Assembly (NCBI RefSeq): GCF_001458295.1
Contig: NZ_CYUD01000013.1
Location: forward strand, 62,001-126,000
DNA length: 64,000 nucleotides
Reading direction: 5' to 3'
Source: Ruegeria denitrificans
GTDB lineage: Bacteria > Pseudomonadota > Alphaproteobacteria > Rhodobacterales > Rhodobacteraceae
Shown: in pieces, positions 8,665 to 18,116 of the stretch
Layout of the letters: each line of letters begins with the position of its first letter
How positions within the stretch are numbered: position 1 is the first letter of the stretch
Program-made: the position numbers and the translations under genes
The notes under the pieces: generated by a model
The model's input: the letters and a program-made list of their open reading frames with translations, nothing else
Databases searched by the model: none
What the model was told of the DNA's origin: nothing

Positions 8665-9758
8665 GGGGTCGAGACCTGGGCCTGCCCGGTTTCCGTCAGC
8701 ACGATCCCTGTTACGCCATCTGGGTTGCGCTCGCTGGGGGGGACTAGAATGTCGATACCCGGCCTGTTCTCAGATCCAAAAGTATTGCTGACACGCCGGA
8801 CCGAATTGAGGATTGCCAGCAAAGCCGGAGAGGTCGCCGCAACGAAATGTGAAGATTGCGCATCGCTGTTGAATGCGGTCGTGTCGATCACGCTGATTGG
8901 GAATTTCTCAAGTGTTTCGATTGAACTGATATTGCCCAGCCGCTCACCTTCGTCTGTACCGCGCAATCGGGCGGATATGTTCAGGATCTTGTCTTTTTGC
9001 GAGACCATAACAACGAACGGATCGGGCGGATTGTCGATCCGATCCATCTGTGACCGGAACAGATCCACGTCCAGATCAGGGGAAATCAACACCACACCAT
9101 CAATGTTTCTGTTGGACCAACCCGGTTCCTGCAACTCGGCCTGGCGCATCATCTCCATCGACAAGGCGCTGCCCATGGAATGGGCCACAAGCAGAACCCG
9201 GTTAACGCCCATGGACTTCAATTCACGAATGGTCTGCTCCAATCCGTCGCGGGCGAACAGCATGCTGTCCAGATCGTAGGCATATCCATAACCCGTCGCG
9301 CGGCTGGGCCAGGAATAGACCAGGATCGAGCCCGGAATGCCGATGTCATGCGACAGCTGCGCCGCGCGGAAGATGGTTTCTGTCTGGGTCGAGTTGTAAC
9401 CGTGCACAAAGATCGTGACGTCGTCCTGACCGCGCAGATGCTCGCGCAACCCCTGAGGTCCATCCAGTTCGGTCACATCCGCCAAAACAAATTCCTTTTG
9501 CGGATTCGGATTTGCATATGAAAATTTCAGAGTGCCCGGCGTGTGCGTTGGCGGTATGGATACAGTGGTTTCCAGGAACTGCAGCTTTTCGCTGCGCCGG
9601 AAACCATAGGATCCATCTGCCTCGCGGGCGCGGGCTGTGCTAGCAAATACGGTTTTTGGTGTGCCAACCGAGGCTGCCGAAGGCACAACTTCGGTAACTG
9701 TCCTGTCAACGCAGGCACCCAGGGAAAGAGACAAAAACAGAATGAAAAAATAGCGCAT
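8661..9758 (-). CDS. Alpha/beta-hydrolase lipoprotein (DUF900 family)
   Basis: The 365-residue protein starts with a lipoprotein signal, MRYFFILFLSLSLGAC, with Cys16 as the lipid site. It continues with a DUF900-type alpha/beta-hydrolase: TIFVHGYNSTQTET (oxyanion/His-Gly), the nucleophile elbow VAHSMGSALS, and a late Asp/His region near SSHFVAATS. DUF900 proteins are serine hydrolases of unknown substrate, usually exported. The ATG at 9758 is preferred to the TTG codons just upstream because AAGGA lies 9 bases before it. It overlaps the downstream MFS gene by 4 nt. Fold is secure; substrate is unknown. Confidence 0.85.
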   Translation of the reverse strand: MRYFFILFLSLSLGACVDRTVTEVVPSAASVGTPKTVFASTARAREADGSYGFRRSEKLQFLETTVSIPPTHTPGTLKFSYANPNPQKEFVLADVTELDGPQGLREHLRGQDDVTIFVHGYNSTQTETIFRAAQLSHDIGIPGSILVYSWPSRATGYGYAYDLDSMLFARDGLEQTIRELKSMGVNRVLLVAHSMGSALSMEMMRQAELQEPGWSNRNIDGVVLISPDLDVDLFRSQMDRIDNPPDPFVVMVSQKDKILNISARLRGTDEGERLGNISSIETLEKFPISVIDTTAFNSDAQSSHFVAATSPALLAILNSVRRVSNTFGSENRPGIDILVPPSERNPDGVTGIVLTETGQAQVSTP

Positions 9759-9857
9759 CAACAAGGGTCCTTGGGGCCTTTTGCGCTAAGCTATCGGATT
9801 CTGGCCCCACGTCCAGCGACATGGGGCAGGGTCAGTGGCGAATTCCGGCTGAAGACG

Positions 9858-11165
9858 TTACAGAACGTAACGGCTCAAGTCCGTCGACTTGGTCAATTCG
9901 CCCAGATTCTCGCTGACAAAATCGGCGTTGACGGTGATCTCGGATCCCGCCCTGTCAGGCGCGTTAAACGAAAGTTCCTCGAACACCCGTTCCATCACCG
10001 TATACAGCCGCCGGGCGCCAATATTTTCGACGCTTTGGTTCACATCCGCTGCAATCTTGGCCAGCGCGGCGATACCGTCTTCAGTAAAGCTGACGGTGAC
10101 CTCTTCGGTGCCCATCAGTGCGGTGTATTGCCGGGTCAAAGCGTTGTCGGTCTCGGTCAGGATTCGAACGAAATCCTCTTCGGTCAGGGCGCGCAATTCT
10201 ACGCGGATCGGCAGACGGCCTTGCAGTTCGGGCAACAGGTCCGAGGGTTTGGCAATGTGGAATGCACCCGAGGCGATGAACAGGATATGGTCGGTTTTCA
10301 CTGCGCCGTACTTGGTAGACACCGTGGTGCCTTCGATCAAAGGCAGCAGGTCGCGCTGCACCCCTTCGCGGCTGACATCGCCACCGCGTGCATCTGTACG
10401 GGCGCAAACCTTGTCGATTTCATCCAGAAACACGATGCCGTTCTGTTCCACCGATTCCAAGGCAACCCGGTTGACGGTTTCATCATCCAACAGCTTGTCA
10501 GCCTCTTCCCCGATTAGCGCGTCATAGCTTTCGGCGACGGTCAGGCGTTTCTTGACGGTCCGCCCACCAAAGGCCTTGCCGAAGATATCGCCCAGATTCA
10601 TCATCCCCATCTGGCTGCCGGGCTGGCCGGGAATGTCGAACATTGGCATCGGGTTCGTGGTGTCGGACAACTCCAATTCGATCACCGTATCGTCCAGTTC
10701 CCCCGATTTCAGCTTTTTACGGAACATCTCGCGCGTGCCTTCGCGGGCATCGGTGCCGGCGATGGCTTCGATTACGCGATCCTCGGCGGCCTGATGGGCC
10801 TTGGCCTTAACGTCTTCGCGCATGTATTCGCGGGTCTGAATGATGGCCGCATCCGCCAGATCGCGCACGATCTGCTCCACATCGCGCCCGACATAGCCAA
10901 CCTCGGTGAATTTGGTGGCCTCGACCTTGATAAAGGGCGCACGGGCCAGTTTGGCCAGACGGCGGCTGATCTCGGTCTTACCGACACCGGTGGGGCCGAT
11001 CATCAAGATATTCTTGGGATAGACCTCGTCCCGGATGTCATCGGTCAGTTGCTTGCGCCGCCAGCGGTTGCGCAGCGCCACGGCCACAGCACGCTTGGCG
11101 TCTTTCTGCCCGATGATGAAGCGGTCCAGTTCCGAGACTATTTCGCGCGGGGTCAGGTCGGTCAC
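9858..11165 (-). CDS. hslU: ATP-dependent protease HslUV, ATPase subunit HslU
   Basis: HslU is the AAA+ hexamer that unfolds substrates and feeds them to HslV. The 435-residue protein has [20 protein letters not shown] at its start (initiator GTG), Walker [10 protein letters not shown], the family-specific I-domain (about 105-240), Walker [10 protein letters not shown] and sensor regions to the C-terminal YVL tail that contacts HslV. I choose GTG at 11165 over the in-frame ATG at 11189 because GAAAGGA sits 8 bases before the GTG and nothing lies before the ATG. Its partner hslV is 1.4 kb upstream on the same strand, separated by an opposing MFS gene. Confidence 0.96.
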   Translation of the reverse strand: MTDLTPREIVSELDRFIIGQKDAKRAVAVALRNRWRRKQLTDDIRDEVYPKNILMIGPTGVGKTEISRRLAKLARAPFIKVEATKFTEVGYVGRDVEQIVRDLADAAIIQTREYMREDVKAKAHQAAEDRVIEAIAGTDAREGTREMFRKKLKSGELDDTVIELELSDTTNPMPMFDIPGQPGSQMGMMNLGDIFGKAFGGRTVKKRLTVAESYDALIGEEADKLLDDETVNRVALESVEQNGIVFLDEIDKVCARTDARGGDVSREGVQRDLLPLIEGTTVSTKYGAVKTDHILFIASGAFHIAKPSDLLPELQGRLPIRVELRALTEEDFVRILTETDNALTRQYTALMGTEEVTVSFTEDGIAALAKIAADVNQSVENIGARRLYTVMERVFEELSFNAPDRAGSEITVNADFVSENLGELTKSTDLSRYVL

Positions 11166-11357
11166 AGGGGCAGTCCTTTCGGTCGGCATGGCTAAACTTG
11201 GGCTTAGGTAATCACCGCAATTGCGAAAACAACCAAGCCCTTTTTACTGGCAGCGTTGGTTAGCAATGGCCAATCCGGTTTGCAAACGCTTTCCATAGGT
11301 GAAACGCGCGCCTTCTGTTACAGTGATTTCAAGGCGTTGAGGGTCAGGAGCGCGAAC

Positions 11358-12599
11358 ATGACGAAAATTGCAAAGATCACCCTGTTGTTCGTCGTATTTG
11401 TTGACCTGATCGGGCAAGGGCTGGTTTTTCCCATCATCAACTCGCTGATCATGGAGACAAAATCCGGGTTTCTGCCTGAGAGTACGCCCATGGGACGCCG
11501 TCATTTGTATTACGGGCTGGTGATCGGCTGTTTCTTTCTGTCCTGGTTTCTGGGTGTGGTCTATGTGTCCAAGGTGTCGGACTCGATCGGGCGCAAGAAC
11601 GCGCTGCTGGTGTGTCTGAGCGGGGCCTTGGCAGGCTATGCGCTGACCATTGCGGCGCTGTATTTGAACAGCCTGCTGTTGCTGATCGTGGGGCGGTCGA
11701 TCACGGGGTTTACCGCCGGGAACCAGCCCATCGCGCAGGCGGCAATGATTGATGGCAGCACCGATGCCGCGGATCGCGACCGCAATATGGGATATATCAT
11801 CACCGGGGTCAGCTTTGGCCTTGTGGGTGGTCCGATCATTGGTGCGGTGTTGTCCGACGCGGCCCTGCTGGGCAGTGTTGCGACGCTGAAAACCCCGTTC
11901 TATGGTGCATTCGTTCTGGTGGTGATCGCCATTTTCCTGGTGCTGACCTTCTTTAAGGATACACGCACCGAGCGCGCGGCTTTTGTGTTCCGCCCGCGCG
12001 ACGTGACCGATAGCCTGATCGCCGTGCGCGAACACCCGATGGTACTGAAAATCCTGCCGGTTTATGCGCTGTTCATGATCGCCAACGTTACCTTCTATGT
12101 CTTCGTCGACAACTTTCTGACCAGCGCGTGGGGCTATGGTGTCATCGGTGGCAGCATGGCGATGGTAGTGATCGGCTTTGCGCTGGCGTTTTCAAGCACT
12201 TTTTTGGTGAAACCCGCGCAGGAAAGGTTCAGCAAACACCATATCATCTACACGTCGCTGGTGGTGATGGTGATCTGCGGATTTGGTTTTGCGTTCAGCC
12301 CCAGCGGCGTTCTGAGCTACGTTCCGGTCTTTTTCTTCTATTTCTTCTTTGGCGTCTCGTACCCAACCCTGCTGGGTCTGTTTTCGTCGGCCGTCGCCGA
12401 AACCGATCAGGGCTGGGTCATGGGTGTGACCACTGCCGTCTTCTGCCTGGCCGGAGGGGTCATGTCGCTGATTGGCGGTGGATTGATGAGCTTTGACATC
12501 CGCTTGCCCTATTACATCGTCATCGTGACGGCCTTGATGGGCCTGATCGGGATGCACATGCGCTGGAAGGGAAAAGAGATCAAGGCGCTGTTAGCCTGA
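11358..12599 (+). CDS. MFS transporter (Tet/TCR-like)
   Basis: The 413-residue protein has 12 membrane segments. Its opening [19 protein letters not shown] and the motif [11 protein letters not shown] between helices 2 and 3 resemble the TetA/TCR drug-proton antiporters, as does [11 protein letters not shown]. That does not prove a drug substrate. The start at 11358 follows AGGAG; the open frame extends 34 codons further up but without family similarity. It lies between hslU and hslV in the opposite direction and its last 9 bases overlap the end of hslV. Confidence 0.85.
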   Translation: MTKIAKITLLFVVFVDLIGQGLVFPIINSLIMETKSGFLPESTPMGRRHLYYGLVIGCFFLSWFLGVVYVSKVSDSIGRKNALLVCLSGALAGYALTIAALYLNSLLLLIVGRSITGFTAGNQPIAQAAMIDGSTDAADRDRNMGYIITGVSFGLVGGPIIGAVLSDAALLGSVATLKTPFYGAFVLVVIAIFLVLTFFKDTRTERAAFVFRPRDVTDSLIAVREHPMVLKILPVYALFMIANVTFYVFVDNFLTSAWGYGVIGGSMAMVVIGFALAFSSTFLVKPAQERFSKHHIIYTSLVVMVICGFGFAFSPSGVLSYVPVFFFYFFFGVSYPTLLGLFSSAVAETDQGWVMGVTTAVFCLAGGVMSLIGGGLMSFDIRLPYYIVIVTALMGLIGMHMRWKGKEIKALLA

Positions 12600-13148
12600 G
12601 ATTGTCTCAACCGTCAGATTGCCGTTGGTATAGACGCAGATATCGGCGGCAATCGCCATAGCCTCGCGCGCCACGTCTTCGGCGGGTTTGTCGCTGTCCA
12701 TCATCGCGCGCGCAGCCGCTAGGGCAAAGTTACCACCCGATCCGATGGCGGCCACGTTGTGCTCGGGCTCCAGCACGTCCCCTGCCCCGGTGATCACCAG
12801 CAGGTCCTTTCCGTCGGTGACGATCAACATCGCCTCGAGCTTTTGCAGGTACTTATCCGTGCGCCAGTCCTTGGCCAGTTCGACCGAGGCACGGGCCAGT
12901 TGGCCGGGCGTGGCCTCAAGCTTGGCTTCCAGACGCTCCAGCAGGGTAAAGGCATCGGCGGTTGATCCGGCGAATCCGGCGACAACCTCGAACCCGCCGG
13001 GCGACAGGCGACGCACCTTGCGGGCGGTGCCCTTGATCACGGTCTGGCCCAGGCTGACCTGTCCGTCGCCGGCAATTACCACTTGGCCACCCTTTTTGAC
13101 GCCAATGATGGTTGTGCCGTGCCATCCAGGAAAATCGCTATCCGCCAT
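12591..13148 (-). CDS. hslV: ATP-dependent protease HslUV, peptidase subunit HslV
   Basis: HslV is the bacterial proteasome-like threonine peptidase that forms the double hexameric core capped by HslU. The 185-residue precursor begins [17 protein letters not shown]; cleavage before Thr12 would expose the catalytic N-terminal threonine, as in other alphaproteobacteria with this short propeptide. [11 protein letters not shown] and the Lys-containing [10 protein letters not shown] follow. The start at 13148 is fixed by GGAGGC. The in-frame extension upstream lacks similarity. Convergent 9-bp overlap with the MFS gene. Confidence 0.96.
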   Translation of the reverse strand: MADSDFPGWHGTTIIGVKKGGQVVIAGDGQVSLGQTVIKGTARKVRRLSPGGFEVVAGFAGSTADAFTLLERLEAKLEATPGQLARASVELAKDWRTDKYLQKLEAMLIVTDGKDLLVITGAGDVLEPEHNVAAIGSGGNFALAAARAMMDSDKPAEDVAREAMAIAADICVYTNGNLTVETISG

Positions 13149-13345
13149 AAAAGCCTCCGTTTTCAACTGTCGTCCTATATGGGCCGGACCCGCCCGCAGC
13201 GCAACAGTGTACAAACCGCCTAAAAGATATGCAGGAATCGCAATGCGGGGTTACCGGACTAGCAATTGTGAGTCTCAGTCTGACGTCCTACATGAGCCCT
13301 ACAACCGACAACGGGTCGGCTGTTTCACATATAAGGACTGCGCAA

Positions 13346-13540
13346 ATGGCAACTACTGCAAAAATTCATGCGCCGCTCGGAGCAGCTACCATCCTGCACG
13401 TAGTGGATGCGTTCTACGGAACCTACGACAAAGCAATCGCGTGGAATGAATCCCGCAAGACGCGTAAGGCCCTGTCGGACCTGAGCGACACACAGCTGGA
13501 CGATATCGGCCTGTGCCGCGCGGACATCAGAAACGTCTGA
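13346..13540 (+). CDS. DUF1127 family small protein
   Basis: 64 residues. The C-terminal part carries the DUF1127 signature: W-N-E-x-R, then LSDLSDTQLDDIGLCRADI. The family is widespread in alphaproteobacteria; some members are small arginine-rich regulators of RNA turnover, growth and phosphate or carbon use, others are untested. The start is set by AAGGA 9 bases upstream. It is monocistronic, with an upstream non-coding gap of about 200 bp and a strong terminator just after it. Confidence 0.88.
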   Translation: MATTAKIHAPLGAATILHVVDAFYGTYDKAIAWNESRKTRKALSDLSDTQLDDIGLCRADIRNV

Positions 13541-13566
13541 TCCGCGCCCAACGCGAAAAAGAATGC

Positions 13567-13595
13567 AAGCCGCTCAGTTGAGCGGCTTTTTCTTT
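13567..13595 (+). terminator. Strong rho-independent terminator after the DUF1127 gene
   Basis: AAGCCGCTC-AGTT-GAGCGGCTT is a perfect 9-bp stem with a 4-base loop followed by TTTCTTT. It sits between the convergent DUF1127 and Lin0512 genes and may serve both directions, as the other side begins with AAAAAG. Confidence 0.9.
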
Positions 13596-13596
13596 G

Positions 13597-13959
13597 TCAG
13601 GACAGTTTGTACAGGCCGGATTGGTCAGGCAAGAAAGCCTCAATTGCGGCGGTTGCCACCACGTGTCTTGTCCCGGCTTCGACATCGTCGATATCCAGCC
13701 CGCCTTTGACGGCCCGCACCTCGGCCCGTCCACGGGGAAGATCGGCGGCAACCAGATCGCAATCCACGCGGTCCGGGTCCTGTACGCCAATCGTGACGCG
13801 CACGCGCATTTCCGTATGGTCCACACCCAGCTTTGAAAACAACGTGATCGACGAATGGTGCAGCGCATCTTGCACCGCCCGGCGCGCCGCCTTGGTGTAA
13901 TCCTGCCCATACAGGTCATTGCCGGTGCCCATTTCCAGAATGATACGCTTTTCGGTCAT
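13597..13959 (-). CDS. Lin0512 family protein, copy 2
   Basis: 120 residues. The opening RIILEMGTGNDLYGQDYTKA and LHHSSITLFSKLGVDHTEMRV match the Lin0512 family. The function of this family is unknown. It is the downstream member of a tandem pair: the other copy ends 4 nt inside its start codon. The two share the plan [K/R]-x-[I/L]-[L/V]-[L/V]-E-[F/M]-G-[M/T]-G, A-[A/L]-R-A-[I/V]-[K/Q]-D-A-L, and a late LDI-[D/E] segment, but have diverged substantially. No catalytic motif is visible. Confidence 0.82.
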   Translation of the reverse strand: MTEKRIILEMGTGNDLYGQDYTKAARRAVQDALHHSSITLFSKLGVDHTEMRVRVTIGVQDPDRVDCDLVAADLPRGRAEVRAVKGGLDIDDVEAGTRHVVATAAIEAFLPDQSGLYKLS

Positions 13960-14306
13960 GTCGCTGGCTCCATGTCGAAGGAAACTATGACGGCCGCATT
14001 GGCAATGACGGTCCGACCCTCGGTATGCGGCTTTTCAATATCCAGCCCACCTTGCGTGATGGTGATATTGGGTTGGCCATAGGGGAAAATGGCGGTCAGT
14101 GCGCCCCGATCCACTTTATCCGGCTGTTGAACTCCTATTTCGGCGTCGATGATCATTGCCTCTTTTGGAAATCCGAACAGCTCGGCCATGTTGACCGAAT
14201 TGTGCCACAGCGCATCTTTGATCGCCCGAAGTGCAGCTTCGGTATAATCTTCGCGCCGCAAAGACGTTCCCATGCCGAATTCCACAAGAACCCGTGTTTT
14301 GGGCAT
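13956..14306 (-). CDS. Lin0512 family protein, copy 1
   Basis: 116 residues, starting MPKTRVLVEFGMGTSLRRED and containing ALRAIKDALWHNSVNMAELF and LDIEKPHTEGRTVIANAAV. It is the upstream member of the tandem pair and overlaps copy 2 by 4 nt, so both are made together, which suggests they could form a heteromer. TAATAAAGGAGG-like sequence (GGAGGGTCAG) precedes the start at 14306. It is separated from trxA upstream by a terminator, so it probably has its own promoter in that 60-bp gap or depends on readthrough. Confidence 0.82.
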   Translation of the reverse strand: MPKTRVLVEFGMGTSLRREDYTEAALRAIKDALWHNSVNMAELFGFPKEAMIIDAEIGVQQPDKVDRGALTAIFPYGQPNITITQGGLDIEKPHTEGRTVIANAAVIVSFDMEPAT

Positions 14307-14323
14307 CTGACCCTCCTCCGAAT

Positions 14324-14352
14324 AAAAAAGGCGCCCGGTTCAAGGCGCCTTT
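14324..14352 (-). terminator. Rho-independent terminator of trxA
   Basis: On the minus strand AAAGGCGCC, an 8-base loop and GGCGCCTTT form a 9-bp stem, continued by TTTATT. It lies just after trxA and before the Lin0512 pair. Confidence 0.85.
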
Positions 14353-14375
14353 GATGTCTTGCTGATCATATTGGA

Positions 14376-14696
14376 TCAGATGGACTCGTCGATCCAGCTT
14401 TGCAGTGCTGCTTTCGGAGCCGCGCCTGCGCGGTTCGAGACAACCTGACCGTCCTTGAAGATGAACAGGGCCGGAATACCGCGCACGCCCATGGCGGCGG
14501 CGGCGTTTGGGTTGCTGTCCACGTCAACCTTGGCGATTTTCACCTTGTCGCCGTATTCAGCGGCCAGCTCTTCCAAGGCGGGGCCGATCTGCTTACAGGG
14601 GCCACACCACTCGGCCCAGAAATCGACAACAACGGGGATGTCGGAATTCTTAACCTCGGCGTCAAAGGTATCGTCGGTCACGGCTACGGTCGACAT
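14376..14696 (-). CDS. trxA: Thioredoxin 1
   Basis: TrxA reduces disulfides in cytoplasmic proteins with electrons from thioredoxin reductase. 106 residues with the active site WCGPC (30-34), VVVDFWAEW before it, and [11 protein letters not shown] with the cis-proline after it. The start at 14696 is fixed by AGGAG 8 bases upstream; the 17-codon in-frame extension has no similarity. It lies downstream of addA on the same strand with a 60-bp gap and is closed by its own terminator. Confidence 0.97.
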   Translation of the reverse strand: MSTVAVTDDTFDAEVKNSDIPVVVDFWAEWCGPCKQIGPALEELAAEYGDKVKIAKVDVDSNPNAAAAMGVRGIPALFIFKDGQVVSNRAGAAPKAALQSWIDESI

Positions 14697-14756
14697 ATTC
14701 TGTCTCCTGAATGGGGTAAACTCGGGAACAGAACGTAGGGTCGGCACCGCCCAAGG

Positions 14757-17700
14757 TCAAGATATCTGGGTGCGGGCCAATGCATCCGTCACAAGATCGT
14801 GTGGCAACCACATCAGATCGGCAGTACGCGTCCACAGGATTGCCGAGCGGATTTCGCGACCGGGATAGATCTGCGCCAGCGCCTGCGTATAGGCCCCCAT
14901 CTGCCGCAACAGACCTTCGGGGCAGGCCGCCGGGTTGCTGGGAACTGTAGTATTTGATTTGAAATCAATCACCTGCACATCCGTCTCGGTCACGATCAGA
15001 CGGTCGATCACCCCGTGCATGCGCCGCCCGTTCAGATCGGCTGTCACTGGTACCTCGGCCAGTGTGTTTTTGGCGAACACGAATTTCAGATGGTCAGCCG
15101 CCAGAACGGCTTGCGCCTCATCCAGCAGTTCCTGCCGGTCAGGTTGTTGCATATCAGGTAGAACCCGGGCGCAAAGCTGCGGACAATTCTTTGGCGCAAC
15201 GGATGGTAAGTGTTCCAATAACAGGTGCAGGCGCGTGCCACGCAGTTTGGCGGCCTCTTCATCCTGGCCGGTATCTCCGGGCAACGCTTTGGCCCCACCT
15301 ATATCAGACGGGCTGAGCGTTTCGGGTGCCTGTTCCGGCACGGACACTGGGGACAGAAACTGGTTGGGCAGCTTCGTCGCTGCAATCTCATGCTCCACAT
15401 GTTCGACATGAGGTAACGCGTCCCAATCTGAATGCGAAAGACGCAGGGCTTCCGAGCCAGGGACCTGTGTGGCCCCTGCCCGTGCCATCGCAGCCTCGAC
15501 CATCTGGTACCAGCTGGTTCCGTCTTTGCCGACATCCCCTGCGGCACGGACGATTAACCACTTTTCGGCCCGCGTTAGAGCCACATACAGCAGTCGAAGC
15601 CGTTCATTTTCTTCCCGCGCCCGTGCCTCGGCCCGTGCCTGGGCGATCAAGGCTGGCGAGGCGTCCGCGGGCACTTTCCACAGCGGTGTGCCCTCGCCCA
15701 CCATGATCTCGGCATCGCGCGGGGCTTGTCGCTTGCCGGTATCCGGCAGGATCACGATTGGGGCCTCAAGCCCTTTGGAGCCATGCACCGTCATCACGCG
15801 GATCATGTTGCCGACACCGCTCATCTGCCGTTTGATTTCCAGATCGTCGGTTTGCATCCAGACCAGAAACCCGGTCAAGCTGGGAATATCGGTGCGCTCA
15901 TAAGCCAGTGCCTGTGAGAGCAGTGCGTTGATTCCATCCTCAGCCTCGGCCCCCAGTCGACCCAATAGTTTACGCCGCCCATCATGCCGGGTCAGAATGC
16001 GTTCGATCAGGTCATAAGGGCGCAGAAAGTCGATCTGGCCGCGCAGATCGTTGAGGATGCCCAGAGTTTCGGGGAACTCCTCGGCCCGCTGACGCAGGGC
16101 GGCCCACAGGAATAGTTCCTGTCGCTTGTGCGCCAGATCGAACAGTTGCTGCTCGCTCCACCCGAACAGGGGTGATTTCAGCACGGTGGCCAGTGACAGG
16201 CTGTCCTCGGGCGTGGCCAGAAAGCTCAACAGCGCCGCCAGATCCTTGACCGCTAGTTCCGCGCCCACTTTCAAACGGTCGGCCCCGGCAATGGGCAAGC
16301 CTTCGGCTTTGCAGGCGCGGATGATCTCGGCAAACAGGTCCGAGCGGCGCTGGACGAGGATAAGAAGATCTCCCGGCTTTACCTTGCGCCGCACAAAAGT
16401 GCCGGGCGTGTCGCCATCCTCGGGGATCGTTTCGCCGGTTTCGATCATGGTTTTGATCGAGCGGGCCACCTTCTCGGCCAGAATGACAGTGTGATGCCGC
16501 GCGCCGGGACGGTCCACCGGATCGGTCCAATCGCCATCATCGTCTTCGTCAACCTTTTCAACCGCCGGCCACAAATCAACGCGCCCCGGCAAATCGGCCT
16601 TAAATGCGCGGTGCAGGCTGTCTTTGTGAAACCCGGCCTCGGCACGGTTTTCGAACAGGATATCGACCAGCGAGAGGATCGCACTGGAGGATCGGAATGA
16701 GTATTCCAGCGTCGAATCCCACAGTTTAGAGCCTGATTCTGATAATCTGCGCCCAAATTCCTGCTGCATCCGGTCAAAGGCTTGCGGGTCGGCTCCTTGA
16801 AAGGAATAGATCGACTGTTTCTTATCGCCGACCACGAAGATGGTCCGCTCGACGCCAGATCGGGCCCCTTCCCCGCTGGTGAACTCCTGCGCCAGCTTTT
16901 CAACCACGTCCCATTGGTCGGGGCTGGTATCCTGCGCCTCGTCCACCAGAATGTGGTCGATGCCGCCATCCAGCCGGTACAACACCCATTCCGCCACCGC
17001 CGGGTCATTTAGCACTTGCCGAGCCCGCAGGATCAGATCATCGAAATCCAGCCAACCTCGCAACTGCTTGCGGCGTTCGTATTCTGGTAGGAAGGCCGCG
17101 GCAAAGCGGTGCAGAACATGCGTCTTACGCGCCGCAACCAGCGCCAGTCGGTTTTCGCGTGCGGCCTCGATCCGTAGCATGAGAGCTTCCAGCTGCGGCA
17201 TATGACCAGCTAGGGTGCCTTCGCGCAGGGCTTTGGTGGGGAAACTGTTGATCTTGGCGGTAAAGGGCTCTTTGGCGGACTTTCCCGTTAGAAACACACT
17301 TTCCAATAGGGGTAGATTGCCAATACGCGCCTCGGCAAATCCTGCCAGCTTGGAGGCAGCCTTAGCGTTGTTGCCGCCGCTTTCGGTCAGCGCAGGCAGG
17401 ATCGCGCGGATTAGGTCAACCTCGTCCCCCATAAACACGCGGGCCTGCAGAGCGATTTCGTCAAACCCGTCAGGCAGATCGAAGCGATGCAGCAGATCGG
17501 CCCACCCCGACGGCTGCGCGAATAGGTTGCGTTTATGCGTTACGGCGGCGGTCAGGTTGTCAAAGCCGGTATCGGTGATGAACCGGGCAACATCTTCGAT
17601 CAGGCTGGCCTGCGGACCTTCGGCAAAATCCTCGACGATCTCTTCGCGCAGCAGGGTCGCGGCCCGGTCCTCCATTTCCGAGAATTGCGGGCTGACTCCG

Positions 17701-18116
17701 GCCTCTAGCGGAAAACGCCGCAGCAGCGACGCGCAGAATGAGTGGATCGTTTGGATTTTCAATCCGCCTGGCGTCTCAATAGCGCGGGCAAACAGGGTGC
17801 GGGCTTGCGCCAGCCGGTCAGGGTCGATCACGCCCGGTACGCCCAGTTCAACCAATTCGTTCTGAAGATCACCATTGTCCAACATGGCCCATTTTCCCAA
17901 TCGTTTGAACAACCGGTTCTGCATCTCGCTGGCGGCGGCCTTGGTGTAGGTCAGGCAGAGGATATGCTGCGGCTGCACTCCACCCAGCAGCAAGCGTGCC
18001 ACCCGGTCGGTCAGAACCCGCGTCTTGCCCGACCCCGCATTGGCCGCCAGCCAGGTCGAGGCGTCCGGCCGCGCCGCCTGCACCTGCCGTTCGGTTGCAT
18101 CATTGCGGGCGTTCAT
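14757..18116 (-). CDS. addA: Double-strand break repair helicase AddA
   Basis: AddA is the UvrD-type helicase/nuclease subunit of AddAB, which processes double-strand ends for RecA. The 1119-residue protein has Walker A in NAGSGKTRVLTDRV (about 27-40), Walker B around HILVDEAQDTSPDQW, motif III/IV VVGDKKQSIYSFQGADP, MTVHGSKGLEAP, the LLYVALTRAEKWL motif VI, and the C-terminal nuclease QVIDFKSNT. The start at 18116 overlaps the addB stop by 4 nt (ATGA). It closes the tsaE-amgK-murU-addB-addA chain. Length fits the alphaproteobacterial AddA type. Confidence 0.96.
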   Translation of the reverse strand: MNARNDATERQVQAARPDASTWLAANAGSGKTRVLTDRVARLLLGGVQPQHILCLTYTKAAASEMQNRLFKRLGKWAMLDNGDLQNELVELGVPGVIDPDRLAQARTLFARAIETPGGLKIQTIHSFCASLLRRFPLEAGVSPQFSEMEDRAATLLREEIVEDFAEGPQASLIEDVARFITDTGFDNLTAAVTHKRNLFAQPSGWADLLHRFDLPDGFDEIALQARVFMGDEVDLIRAILPALTESGGNNAKAASKLAGFAEARIGNLPLLESVFLTGKSAKEPFTAKINSFPTKALREGTLAGHMPQLEALMLRIEAARENRLALVAARKTHVLHRFAAAFLPEYERRKQLRGWLDFDDLILRARQVLNDPAVAEWVLYRLDGGIDHILVDEAQDTSPDQWDVVEKLAQEFTSGEGARSGVERTIFVVGDKKQSIYSFQGADPQAFDRMQQEFGRRLSESGSKLWDSTLEYSFRSSSAILSLVDILFENRAEAGFHKDSLHRAFKADLPGRVDLWPAVEKVDEDDDGDWTDPVDRPGARHHTVILAEKVARSIKTMIETGETIPEDGDTPGTFVRRKVKPGDLLILVQRRSDLFAEIIRACKAEGLPIAGADRLKVGAELAVKDLAALLSFLATPEDSLSLATVLKSPLFGWSEQQLFDLAHKRQELFLWAALRQRAEEFPETLGILNDLRGQIDFLRPYDLIERILTRHDGRRKLLGRLGAEAEDGINALLSQALAYERTDIPSLTGFLVWMQTDDLEIKRQMSGVGNMIRVMTVHGSKGLEAPIVILPDTGKRQAPRDAEIMVGEGTPLWKVPADASPALIAQARAEARAREENERLRLLYVALTRAEKWLIVRAAGDVGKDGTSWYQMVEAAMARAGATQVPGSEALRLSHSDWDALPHVEHVEHEIAATKLPNQFLSPVSVPEQAPETLSPSDIGGAKALPGDTGQDEEAAKLRGTRLHLLLEHLPSVAPKNCPQLCARVLPDMQQPDRQELLDEAQAVLAADHLKFVFAKNTLAEVPVTADLNGRRMHGVIDRLIVTETDVQVIDFKSNTTVPSNPAACPEGLLRQMGAYTQALAQIYPGREIRSAILWTRTADLMWLPHDLVTDALARTQIS

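Noticed and set aside
9543..10517. Antisense frame of 324 codons over the lipoprotein hydrolase and hslU
   Set aside because: Crosses a real gene boundary and is fully explained as shadow of two well-supported genes.
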